NCBI GenBank assembly: GCA_001725215.1 | Contig: MEFT01000132.1 | Coordinates: forward strand, 1-9,555 | Direction of reading: 5' to 3' | Length of the DNA stretch: 9,555 bases | Origin: Clostridium sp. SCN 57-10 | GTDB lineage: Bacteria; Bacillota; Clostridia; Oscillospirales; Butyricicoccaceae | Shown: positions 1 through 5,691 of the stretch, one piece after another | How the letters are laid out: every line of letters starts with the position of its first letter | Numbering within the stretch: the stretch's first letter is position 1 | Position numbers and translations under genes: made by a program | The notes under the pieces: generated by a model | Seen by the model: only the letters and a program-made list of their open reading frames with translations | What the model was told of the DNA's origin: nothing | Databases searched by the model: none

Positions 1-168
1 GAACGTAATGCCGGATGGGGTAAACAGGTTGGGATAAGAGTCTGAAACCTCCCCGGGTGTCACCCCGTTGATCGGAAGCAGTGCCGAGAGCGCGTTGACG
101 GTAACCATCGCGATAAATGTGATCAGGACACAAAGCTTAAGAAGTAGACGCTCGTTTTTGCTTTTCAT
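1..168 (-). CDS. TspO-like tryptophan-rich membrane protein, N-terminal part (cut by window edge)
   Basis: The first 56 codons of a gene running off the left edge. The start ATG at 168 is set by a good ribosome binding site, AAGGAG at 179-184, ten bases upstream. The peptide opens with a basic stretch (MKSKNERLLLK), then a hydrophobic helix (about residues 11-30), then INGVTPGEVSDSYPNLFTPSGITF-type sequence. From memory, the pattern 'NAL..LPINGVT.GEVSDSYPNLF.P.G..F' is typical of a Firmicutes family annotated as tryptophan-rich sensory protein or, wrongly, lantibiotic ABC transporter permease, distantly related to TspO/MBR. Those are about 250-residue proteins with several membrane helices and no settled function. 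It follows uvsE by 17 bases with no terminator between, so it should be the third gene of the tetR-uvsE operon. Family call is fairly sure; the function is not known. Confidence 0.7.
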   Translation of the reverse strand, partial: MKSKNERLLLKLCVLITFIAMVTVNALSALLPINGVTPGEVSDSYPNLFTPSGITF

Positions 169-178
169 TTCTTACACG

Positions 179-184
179 CTCCTT
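179..184 (-). promoter_or_regulatory. Ribosome binding site of the TspO-like gene
   Basis: AAGGAG on the minus strand, in the gap right after the uvsE stop codon (186-188) and 10 bases before the ATG at 168. It decides the start of the partial gene. Confidence 0.75.
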
Positions 185-185
185 A

Positions 186-1439
186 TCATAAATCAAAATA
201 ATAACCTTTGAGCAAGTAATCTTCCTGATAGGTTTGCGCCAGCCGGAAAAGGAAGCCTTTCACCGCCCGAAGCTCCGCTTCGCCGCGCGTCCACTTATGC
301 AGCAGCATCTCGAACCGCTGCTTTTCGGAGGCGGAGGCTTTTTCTTTAAAGTATCCCCACACGTGCCGCGCGGCATTTTCGCCGCTGCCCGGCGAAACCG
401 GCAGGTCGAGCGATTTCTCAATCAGACGGTACATTTCCGCCGCCGGATAGGCGCCTTTGTCTTGAAGCAGGATTCGAACGGCCTGATAGCGTTCGGCCGA
501 GTGCTCAAGCACGGCGTATTTATAGCGAGCCCATTCAATCTCCAGCGCTCCGATGCCGCGGTTTGACACGCAATGCATGCATTTGAGGGCCGACAGATTT
601 TTATCTTTGACCTCAAGCATGATGTCGATGTCGATGTCCGAAAGCTGGCCGTAAAACGCGAGAAACGCGTCAATGCCGATCGAATTGGAATGCGCGCCCG
701 GCTTTTTTTGCGGAGCCTGCTGAGAATAGTGAATTTTGGGTGCGCCGTCGCGTTCCGTCCACGTCGCGCGGCAAAGCTTGATCCAGTCAAGGTCGGAGCG
801 GCGCGCATCCGCGGGATTGACGGCGTTGTGCAGCGTATCGTAAACGACGGGGATGCCGCCCGTCGCCGCTGTGTCAAGCACGTCGACGATGTGAAACAGT
901 TTATCGTCGTTTTCGAGCACGAGGCGGCTTTGAATGGCGGGTTCAAGCGTGGCATAGCGCGAGAGGAAGCGGCGCTGCGCCGCCTTTTTGTCGCCGTAAA
1001 CGCCGCCCAGGTGGAGGATGATTTTGTGCTCGCATCCAAGCCCCAGGCTGTCGAGCACCGACGCGTGGTAGCGAAGATCGTCCACGGCACGCTCTGCCAC
1101 GGAATCGTCCGGAGAGTTGAGCACCGTATACTGCCCGGGGTGCATCGAAACGCGCATGCCAGCATGCGCGATGCGTCGGCCGATGTCCGAAAGCTTTTGC
1201 GCGTAAATACTCTGCCACGGCAGGCGGAACGCCGCACTCGACCCGAACGGAATGAGGTCTGACGAAATGCGAAACAGCTTGATGCCGCTGCGGGCGTTAT
1301 AGTCGATGAGCTTCTCAAGCGCATCGAGGTTGGACGCGATGAGGGAAAGCAGCCGGTCGGTATCGGCGTTTTTCAGCGTGCAGCTTTTCAGGGCAGTGCC
1401 CGGCACGGCAATCGCAAGGCACGCATATCCGATGTTCAC
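186..1439 (-). CDS. uvsE: UV DNA damage endonuclease UvsE/UVDE
   Basis: Nicks DNA directly 5' of UV photoproducts and other lesions, starting an excision repair route independent of UvrABC. It is a TIM-barrel metallo-endonuclease, 417 residues here. Visible residues match those I recall from Thermus thermophilus UVDE: H100 (HPGQY, with Q103/Y104 as lesion-probing residues), H143 (HLGG), E176 (ENDD), D201 and H204 (DTLH), K235 and H237 (KIHYS), H250, E276 (MLEVKDK), and Tyr5 near the N-terminus. The position spaced like Thermus His69 is Ser68 (PFGSSAAF). Residues from about 295 to 417 extend beyond the barrel; I recall the Thermus and Bacillus proteins ending near 300-320. The start is GTG at 1439, overlapping the tetR stop by four bases (GTGA), with a strong GGAGGAG at 1451-1457 inside the upstream gene. 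This suggests coupled translation in one operon. Confidence 0.93.
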   Translation of the reverse strand: MNIGYACLAIAVPGTALKSCTLKNADTDRLLSLIASNLDALEKLIDYNARSGIKLFRISSDLIPFGSSAAFRLPWQSIYAQKLSDIGRRIAHAGMRVSMHPGQYTVLNSPDDSVAERAVDDLRYHASVLDSLGLGCEHKIILHLGGVYGDKKAAQRRFLSRYATLEPAIQSRLVLENDDKLFHIVDVLDTAATGGIPVVYDTLHNAVNPADARRSDLDWIKLCRATWTERDGAPKIHYSQQAPQKKPGAHSNSIGIDAFLAFYGQLSDIDIDIMLEVKDKNLSALKCMHCVSNRGIGALEIEWARYKYAVLEHSAERYQAVRILLQDKGAYPAAEMYRLIEKSLDLPVSPGSGENAARHVWGYFKEKASASEKQRFEMLLHKWTRGEAELRAVKGFLFRLAQTYQEDYLLKGYYFDL

Positions 1440-2038
1440 GCGAAATCACACTCCTCCGGCGGCATGCGCACACCAGACCAATAGGCATCAAACACGCTTG
1501 CTGCAAGCGTGCGTTCGCCCCCGTTTTTGGGGAAGAGCAGCATGCCGTCCAGTACTCCCTGAATCATCGCAAGATACAGATAGAGCGCGCCGTCCGACGC
1601 TTCGGGCCGAAGCTCTCCGTTTTTCACGCCCTTTAGAAAGCACTGCCGCATCCGCTCGTTGTAGACCCTGTCGTTTTCCGCAATGAGCAGGGCGCATTTT
1701 TCACGAAGCGGTTCGTTTGAGATAAGGGGAATGGTTCGCCAAAAACGCAGACGCTTGTATTCGCTGAAATACTGTATGGCAAAGAAAAAAAAGCTTTTCA
1801 TCGCGTCGGCGCAGCGCATGTGCTCTGCGCCGCGCATTTTTTCGTCCAGCCGCTCAAAATACCGGAAAACCTCTTCGCGAATCATCTGCTCAACAATCTC
1901 ATCTTTGCCGGAAAAGTGGCTGTAAAGCGAGGGAGTTTTGATGCCCACTGCGCCGGCCAGCTCCGACATGGAAAGCTGATATCCCCTCTCACAAAACAGA
2001 TCGAATGCTGCGGCGAGGATCTCCTGCTTTTTGTTCAA
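1436..2038 (-). CDS. TetR/AcrR family transcriptional regulator
   Basis: A 200-residue dimeric repressor of TetR type. The N-terminal DNA-binding domain is clear: helix 1 around residues 4-18 (QEILAAAFDLFCERGY), the helix-turn-helix at about 23-42 (MSELAGAVGIKTPSLYSHF), then the usual lysine-containing start of helix 4 (SGKDEIVEQM). The rest is an all-helical ligand and dimer domain with a striking run of four phenylalanines (83-86), and cannot be assigned a ligand. The start is a TTG at 2038, chosen because GGAGGT lies six bases upstream and the reading frame opens there; the N-terminus MNKKQEIL is normal for the family. It is first in an operon with uvsE, overlapping it by four bases. A perfect palindrome sits at its own transcription start, so autorepression is likely. 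Confidence 0.92.
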   Translation of the reverse strand: MNKKQEILAAAFDLFCERGYQLSMSELAGAVGIKTPSLYSHFSGKDEIVEQMIREEVFRYFERLDEKMRGAEHMRCADAMKSFFFFAIQYFSEYKRLRFWRTIPLISNEPLREKCALLIAENDRVYNERMRQCFLKGVKNGELRPEASDGALYLYLAMIQGVLDGMLLFPKNGGERTLAASVFDAYWSGVRMPPEECDFA

Positions 2039-2044
2039 CTCGGC

Positions 2045-2050
2045 ACCTCC
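2045..2050 (-). promoter_or_regulatory. Ribosome binding site deciding the TTG start of tetR
   Basis: GGAGGT on the minus strand, six bases before the TTG at 2038. No ATG in frame has a comparable site, so the TTG start is well supported. Confidence 0.8.
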
Positions 2051-2052
2051 AA

Positions 2053-2074
2053 AGCTAACGAATATTCGTTAGCT
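2053..2074. promoter_or_regulatory. Perfect 22-bp palindrome, probable TetR operator
   Basis: Half-site AGCTAACGAAT followed directly by its exact reverse complement, with no spacer. It lies between the -10 box (2077-2082) and the ribosome binding site (2045-2050) of tetR, over the expected transcription start near 2070. Palindromes of this size at this place are typical targets of TetR-family proteins. That the adjacent regulator binds it is inferred from position. Confidence 0.85.
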
Positions 2075-2076
2075 GA

Positions 2077-2105
2077 ATGATAGCAGTTCGCCTCCTTGCT
2101 GTCAA
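2077..2105 (-). promoter_or_regulatory. Promoter of the tetR-uvsE-TspO-like operon
   Basis: On the minus strand, -35 TTGACA (2100-2105), a 17-bp spacer, and -10 TATCAT (2077-2082). This is a near-consensus vegetative sigma factor promoter with the palindrome immediately downstream. It points away from the DUF3825 gene. Confidence 0.85.
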
Positions 2106-2164
2106 TATATTGCGCGTCTTTGCCGGAAATATCACAAACGCTCTTTTCGCCTCCCTCGTGCCTG

Positions 2165-2173
2165 TGTTATAAT
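2165..2173 (+). promoter_or_regulatory. Extended -10 promoter of the DUF3825 gene
   Basis: TGTTATAAT: a consensus TATAAT at 2168-2173 preceded by the TG of an extended -10. No good -35 box is found 16-18 bases upstream, which extended -10 promoters tolerate. The leader to the ATG at 2231 is about 50 bases and holds a small inverted repeat (ATCCT-CAT-AGGAT) near 2190-2203. Confidence 0.65.
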
Positions 2174-2230
2174 AATGAACATATGGCAGAATCCTCATAG
2201 GATATGACCAACCTGTAAGGAGATGAATCG

Positions 2231-3043
2231 ATGGACGGCATGGACTCATACAGACCGGAGCTGTTATTGCTTTCCGATGCATACATGGGCTCGCCCGAAA
2301 ACTTTGCAAAGAAGCTGCAGTTTTTGGCGCGTTTTGCCCAGCCCGAGCAATGGAGCTACACGAGCGCGGGCACGGAGCAGAATCAGATTTTGAAAAATTA
2401 TCTGTTTTACACCTATGACAGGGTGAAGCAGGAGGGGAAGGTTTCCGTTTCGGAGGACGGGGCGCTGATGTGCTTCAACACCGGCCTGCAAACGGTAAAC
2501 GGCAACGATATCTATGCGTTGTTTGAAAAAAACACAAGCCCCTATGCGCGCCCCGGGCAGGACTGGTATTTAAACGGCTTTAAGCAGCGCACGGACAAGG
2601 AAATGCAGCTTTTTTCCGAGCTTCCCGATATCGCCGACTATTTTACGAACCCCGCCGATTTCATTTTCGATAAGAAAATGGAGATCTATATTGACTACGA
2701 CCATATCATCGACGACAACTTCGATCGCTTTGTGGAAATCGGCCTGAGCGACAAGTTCATCATCCACGCGCTGCTCGAAAGCGCGATTCGCAAGATTGTA
2801 GAAAAGACCAAACGCAACTATAAGCTTGCGATCCCGCAGTTTTACACCGACAAAGGCACTGGAGTTTCGAAAATTCAGTTGCTGCTGCCGCTCTTTTTAA
2901 GGGGCAAGGAAGAAGCAGATCTTGCGCTCGTCGTTGACAAGTCGAATCACAATTATATTGGTAAAACCATACTCACCATCGATTGGGCATACGTCAACTC
3001 GCGCAGAATCGTCAAGCCGAACGCCGATTGGCTGAAAATATAA
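2231..3043 (+). CDS. DUF3825 domain protein of unknown function
   Basis: 270 residues, no signal peptide or membrane helix. The C-terminal half carries what I recognise as the DUF3825 signature: a helix rich in IRKIVEK at about 185-195, the strand KIQLLLPLFLRG (214-225), ALVVDKS..NYIGKTILTIDWAYVNSRRI (232-260), and the ending NADWL. In this family the 'Y.G.TILT.D.AY.N.R.I..P...WL' block is the conserved end. DUF3825 occurs alone or attached to other domains and has no established biochemical role that I can state. The N-terminal third (1-110) is soluble and alpha/beta in character, without a motif I recognise. The ATG at 2231 has AAGGAG at 2217-2222, eight bases upstream. It diverges from the tetR-uvsE operon, but its promoter lies about 95 bases from the palindrome, so control by that TetR is not expected. 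No partner gene is evident. Confidence 0.8.
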   Translation: MDGMDSYRPELLLLSDAYMGSPENFAKKLQFLARFAQPEQWSYTSAGTEQNQILKNYLFYTYDRVKQEGKVSVSEDGALMCFNTGLQTVNGNDIYALFEKNTSPYARPGQDWYLNGFKQRTDKEMQLFSELPDIADYFTNPADFIFDKKMEIYIDYDHIIDDNFDRFVEIGLSDKFIIHALLESAIRKIVEKTKRNYKLAIPQFYTDKGTGVSKIQLLLPLFLRGKEEADLALVVDKSNHNYIGKTILTIDWAYVNSRRIVKPNADWLKI

Positions 3044-3050
3044 AAAGCCG

Positions 3051-3079
3051 TTGCAATTTCCAGAAAACCAGCGTATAAT
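3051..3079 (+). promoter_or_regulatory. Promoter P1 just after the DUF3825 gene
   Basis: -35 TTGCAA (3051-3056), a 17-bp spacer, -10 TATAAT (3074-3079). It starts only eight bases after the DUF3825 stop codon and would begin transcription near 3086. No large ORF begins until 3360, so it appears to serve the small unit that ends at the hairpin at 3216-3243. Confidence 0.7.
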
Positions 3080-3098
3080 CATCTCAATTAGGCATAAT

Positions 3099-3200
3099 AT
3101 GTTTAGCAGATTTAGTAGATTTATAGTTGCCAGATTGTATGATTGCTTGCGCAAAGCGTCCGAGCGTTCAGAATACTATGTTTTGACATGCCCAGACTAA
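3099..3200 (+). CDS. Possible small protein of 33 residues
   Basis: A short ORF in an AT-rich stretch otherwise empty of genes. It starts about 13 bases after the predicted start of transcript P1 and ends before the hairpin at 3216-3243. The peptide begins MFSRFSRFIVARLYD and ends in SEYYVLTCPD; it is basic, and the first half could form an amphipathic helix. The ribosome binding site is weak (TTAGG, six bases before the ATG). The first codons contain an imperfect 9-base tandem repeat (TTTAGCAGA, TTTAGTAGA), which gives the repeated FSR. I do not recognise a family. The alternative is that the transcript is a non-coding RNA of about 155 bases and the ORF is accidental. Confidence 0.3.
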   Translation: MFSRFSRFIVARLYDCLRKASERSEYYVLTCPD

Positions 3201-3211
3201 TAGAATAGTAT
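3183..3211 (+). promoter_or_regulatory. Promoter P2, pointing straight into a hairpin
   Basis: -35 TTGACA (3183-3188), a 17-bp spacer, -10 TAGTAT (3206-3211). The expected start near 3218 falls at the first bases of the hairpin at 3216-3243, so transcripts from P2 would carry this stem at their very 5' end. Its -10 is also one arm of the ATACTAT/ATAGTAT inverted repeat. Confidence 0.6.
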
Positions 3212-3215
3212 CAGA

Positions 3216-3247
3216 AAAAGGCTCATGGAGACATGAGCCTTTTATTA
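3216..3247 (+). terminator. Hairpin with short U-rich tail, probable terminator
   Basis: AAAAGGCTCATG, loop GAGA, CATGAGCCTTTT, a perfect 12-bp stem followed by ATTAT. It would end transcripts from the DUF3825 gene and from P1. Because P2 starts right at its foot, it might instead act as a stabilising 5' hairpin for P2 mRNA that continues into dsdA. Confidence 0.7.
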
Positions 3248-3288
3248 TGTCCGTTTTCCAATGTGCAGGCGAAAATGCACCAAATCAT

Positions 3289-3317
3289 TTGCCAAGCACC
3301 GCCACATATGCTATATT
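3289..3317 (+). promoter_or_regulatory. Promoter P3 of dsdA
   Basis: -35 TTGCCA (3289-3294), a 17-bp spacer, -10 TATATT (3312-3317) with an extended TGC before it. Transcription would start near 3324, giving a 36-base leader to the ATG at 3360. A small inverted repeat GTGCA/TGCAC (3263-3280) lies just upstream. This promoter also argues against any dsdA start before 3324. Confidence 0.7.
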
Positions 3318-3359
3318 TTTGTTGACGACAGACAAGCATTATCGGAGAGGAAGAGGAAC

Positions 3360-4670
3360 ATGCAAGCGGAGTACACACGGCAGCTCATAGACAGACTGGC
3401 AAAGCCGGAGGAACTGGTTTGGCTGAACCCCAAAAAGGGAACGCATACGGGGCAGGAGCCCGCCGTATCGTCGGCGGATATCGACGACGCGGAGGCGCGC
3501 CTTTTGCGGTTTGCGCCCTTCATCGAGCGCTGCTTCCCTGAAACAAAAGTAACGCACGGCATCATTGAGTCACCCCTCACGCCCATTCCCCATATGCAAA
3601 ATGCAATGGAGCACGATTTGGGCTTCCCGCTTGGCGGGACGCTGCTGCTCAAGCAGGATAACGCGCTTGCCATCGCAGGGTCGGTCAAGGCGCGCGGCGG
3701 CATTTACGAGGTGCTCAAGCACACGGAAAAGCTGGCGCTTGCGCAGGGATTTCTCACCGAGACCGATGATTACGCAAAGCTTGCCTCGGAAGAATGCCGC
3801 AGCTTTTTCCGCGAGTATACCATTCAGGTCGGCTCGACGGGCAACCTCGGTTTGAGCATCGGCATCGTCAGCGCGGCCATCGGCTATCAGGTCATCATTC
3901 ATATGTCGGCCGACGCGAAGCAGTGGAAAAAAGACCTACTGCGCTCGCACGGCGTGACCGTGATGGAATATCAGTCGGACTACAGCGAAGCGGTGAAGCA
4001 CGGGCGCGCGCTGTCTGACCGCGACCCCAAAAGCTATTTTGTCGACGACGAAAACTCCAAGGATCTGTTTTTGGGGTACGCCGTCGCGGCGCGGCGGCTT
4101 GCGGCGCAGCTTGCGGAGCAGAAGATTATCGTCGATGCGGAGCATCCGCTTTTTGTGTATATCCCGTGCGGCGTCGGCGGCGCGCCCGGCGGCGTGACGT
4201 TTGGACTGCACGAGCTGTATGGCGAGCATGTGCACTGCTTTTTCGTCGAGCCGACGCAGGCGCCCTGTATGCTGCTCGGCATGGCAAGCGGCAAGCATGA
4301 TGAAATCGCGGTGAAGGACATCGGCCTGACGGGACTTACCGACGCGGACGGACTTGCCGTAGGCAGACCGTCCAAGTTCATCGGAAGCGTGATGGAGCCG
4401 CTGCTGAGCGGCATTTTCACCGTGGCGGACGGCAAGCTGTACGACTATATGCGCGCGCTGCTTGACACCGAGCGGATTTTTCTGGAGCCGAGCGCGTGCG
4501 CTTCATTTGAAGGCCCGATGGGGCTGCGCCGCTATGAGGAGACCAAGCAGTATCTCACCCGCCATGCGCTGAACGACAAGATGGAGCGTGCGACGCATAT
4601 CGCATGGGGCACGGGCGGCAGCCTGGTGCCTGCGGCCACTCGCGAGGAATATAAGAAACCAAACCACTAA
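3360..4670 (+). CDS. dsdA: D-serine ammonia-lyase (D-serine dehydratase)
   Basis: A PLP enzyme, EC 4.3.1.18, turning D-serine into pyruvate and ammonia in the cytosol; it detoxifies D-serine and allows its use as carbon and nitrogen source. It is 436 residues, close to the roughly 440 of E. coli DsdA. Visible family features: AGSVKARGG with the PLP-binding Lys110, the substrate and phosphate loop GSTGNLGLS (158-166), the glycine-rich PCGVGGAPGG (269-278), and the C-terminal GTGGSLVP (417-424). The frame stays open back to an ATG at 3261, but that lies upstream of promoter P3 and adds sequence unlike the family. The ATG at 3360 has GAGAGG at 3345-3350 and gives the expected N-terminus. No DsdC-like regulator or DsdX-like permease is next to it, so it appears to act as a single-gene unit closed by the hairpin at 4722-4751. 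Confidence 0.95.
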   Translation: MQAEYTRQLIDRLAKPEELVWLNPKKGTHTGQEPAVSSADIDDAEARLLRFAPFIERCFPETKVTHGIIESPLTPIPHMQNAMEHDLGFPLGGTLLLKQDNALAIAGSVKARGGIYEVLKHTEKLALAQGFLTETDDYAKLASEECRSFFREYTIQVGSTGNLGLSIGIVSAAIGYQVIIHMSADAKQWKKDLLRSHGVTVMEYQSDYSEAVKHGRALSDRDPKSYFVDDENSKDLFLGYAVAARRLAAQLAEQKIIVDAEHPLFVYIPCGVGGAPGGVTFGLHELYGEHVHCFFVEPTQAPCMLLGMASGKHDEIAVKDIGLTGLTDADGLAVGRPSKFIGSVMEPLLSGIFTVADGKLYDYMRALLDTERIFLEPSACASFEGPMGLRRYEETKQYLTRHALNDKMERATHIAWGTGGSLVPAATREEYKKPNH

Positions 4671-4721
4671 GGCGGATATAGCGTGTGTCTTTGCGGCACG
4701 CACAAAACTGCATGAAAACGG

Positions 4722-4755
4722 CAAAACGCCTTTCGTATGAAAGGCGTTTTGTTTG
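4722..4755. terminator. Bidirectional terminator between dsdA and the methyltransferase
   Basis: CAAAACGCCTTTC, loop GTAT, GAAAGGCGTTTTG, a perfect 13-bp stem with T-rich sequence after it on the plus strand (TTTTGTTTG) and TTTTG on the minus strand. It ends dsdA and can back up termination of the converging methyltransferase gene. Confidence 0.85.
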
Positions 4756-4757
4756 TC

Positions 4758-4776
4758 AAAAAAGCCCGAAGGGCTT
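4758..4776 (-). terminator. Terminator overlapping the methyltransferase stop codon
   Basis: On the minus strand AAGCCC, loop TTC, GGGCTT followed by further T residues (six in all at 4758-4763). The upstream arm shares its first bases with the TAA stop at 4775-4777. Confidence 0.7.
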
Positions 4777-5578
4777 AATCCATCTTGTTTTGTCGGTGAC
4801 ATGTGTGGCAAAAAAACACCCTGACCTGCCGATTTCTCTCAAGAAATCGGCGAAACGAGGGGGTAAGCCGCCGCTTTCGCGGTGGCGCGAAGGGGGAGTT
4901 CGATCCCCCTTCGTCAAAGGCAAAGCCTGCGTTCGCCAGCTCGTGCTCGTACCCGCTTTTGGAACGCGCACGGGCGGGTATCAGCGGGATGCTCAGCTCG
5001 ACCTCTTGTCCGGTGCGCGTCTGCCCTGTGCGCGCCATGGGCGTTACGTAGTCTTGGCCCGTCATGGCGACCCACTGTTCCATCGTTTCGACGTGCGCGT
5101 CGCTCGCGTCTTCACGATAAGACTCGCGGAAAAACAGCATGGGCGCCCCGCTGCGGAGACAGGCAAACGCATTGCGCAGGTATGCCGCGCGGTCGGCGTC
5201 AAGAATGAGCATGTGAAACCCCATCATGTCGAGCGCAGCGTCAAAGGTGCCGGATACGCACTGGCGCGTCATGTCAAGCAGGGAGACGGAAGCATTGTGA
5301 TAGGGCGCAAGCCGCGCGCGCGTCTTCTCCACGGCGGAAGGCGCGATGTCGATTCCGTGATAAACGCAGCCGAGCCGCGCGAGAATGATGCCGGCAGCTC
5401 CCTCTCCGCACGCAAACTCAATGACCTTCTTGCCTCGCAGCCCGTGGTTGTCTACCCATTCGGTCAGCGCGGCGGCGAGCACGTTGTCTTCGGGGGTATG
5501 CCCCCACCACTCGATGCCCGCCTCGTGTGCCTTTTGATAACGATGCTCATACGCTAGGTAATACGGCTTGTCCCCCAT
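4775..5578 (-). CDS. Class I SAM-dependent methyltransferase with unusual C-terminal tail
   Basis: 267 residues. The Rossmann-fold methyltransferase core is clear: motif I VIEFACGEGAAG (52-63) binds SAM, an acidic end of strand 2 follows at GID77, then LDM (101-103) and FDAALDMMGFHML (112-124). The substrate cannot be told; such proteins are often annotated only as methyltransferase domain proteins acting on small molecules. The recognisable protein ends near residue 222 (ELANAGFAFDE). The last ~45 residues (GGSNSPFAPPRKRR to CHTCHRQNKMD) are encoded by a string of hairpins at 4780-4920 and look like translated repeat DNA, so the ancestral stop was probably lost. The start ATG at 5578 has AGGGGG about five bases upstream, and a good promoter lies at 5623-5651. 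Confidence 0.85.
   Translation of the reverse strand: MGDKPYYLAYEHRYQKAHEAGIEWWGHTPEDNVLAAALTEWVDNHGLRGKKVIEFACGEGAAGIILARLGCVYHGIDIAPSAVEKTRARLAPYHNASVSLLDMTRQCVSGTFDAALDMMGFHMLILDADRAAYLRNAFACLRSGAPMLFFRESYREDASDAHVETMEQWVAMTGQDYVTPMARTGQTRTGQEVELSIPLIPARARSKSGYEHELANAGFAFDEGGSNSPFAPPRKRRLTPSFRRFLERNRQVRVFFCHTCHRQNKMD
4800..4925. repeat. Hairpin-rich repeat-like element inside the methyltransferase 3' end
   Basis: Three strong stems in tandem: GCCGATTTCT/AGAAATCGGC (4828-4851), GCCGCCGC/GCGGTGGC with loop TTTC (4867-4886, one wobble pair), and CGAAGGGGGA/TCCCCCTTCG (4888-4913), followed by AAGGCAAAGCCT (4917-4928). Stacked stems with compensating arms are typical of interspersed extragenic elements and of structured RNAs, not of codons under protein constraint. 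Whether it recurs elsewhere in the genome cannot be seen here. Confidence 0.5.
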
Positions 5579-5622
5579 AATCTTCCCCCTTGTTGACGGT
5601 TTCTCAGATGTCGGCTGGATCT

Positions 5623-5651
5623 ATTCTATGCCGGACACGCCGTAGAAGCAA
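5623..5651 (-). promoter_or_regulatory. Promoter of the methyltransferase gene
   Basis: On the minus strand -35 TTGCTT (5646-5651), a 17-bp spacer, -10 TAGAAT (5623-5628), giving a leader of about 37 bases. It lies in the 113-base gap after the ribbon-helix-helix gene, where I see no terminator, so read-through from that gene is also possible. Confidence 0.6.
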
Positions 5652-5691
5652 GCAAAAAAGGAAAAACATGAAAACGCGGCAGACGGATGGC

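Larger units (their letters stand above)
3086..3247 (+). other. Short transcription unit or small RNA candidate (P1 to hairpin)
   Basis: Between promoter P1 and the hairpin at 3216-3243 lies a self-contained unit of about 160 bases. It could be a small RNA, the mRNA of the 33-residue ORF, or both. Inverted repeats inside it include GCTT-GCGCA-AAGC near 3144-3157 and ATACTAT (3173-3179) with ATAGTAT (3205-3211). I could not match it to a known RNA such as 6S, SRP RNA, tmRNA or a riboswitch by eye. Confidence 0.35.

Noticed and set aside
422..1324. Long minus-strand and plus-strand frames overlapping uvsE
   Set aside because: Composition is Arg/Ser/Ala-rich as expected of shadow frames of a GC-rich gene; uvsE in the same stretch has all family motifs.
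3261..3359. Upstream extension of dsdA to an in-frame ATG at 3261
   Set aside because: It lies before the TTGCCA-17-TATATT promoter, has no ribosome binding site, and adds 33 residues not expected in DsdA; ATG 3360 has a good site.
4888..4913. tRNA-like T arm (GTTCGATCCCC)
   Set aside because: The stem and loop lengths do not fit a T arm, and no acceptor, D arm or anticodon arm surrounds it.
4685..5557. 290-codon plus-strand frame opposite the methyltransferase
   Set aside because: No domain is recognisable, it starts inside terminators and hairpins, and the minus strand holds a clear SAM-binding motif with promoter and ribosome binding site.
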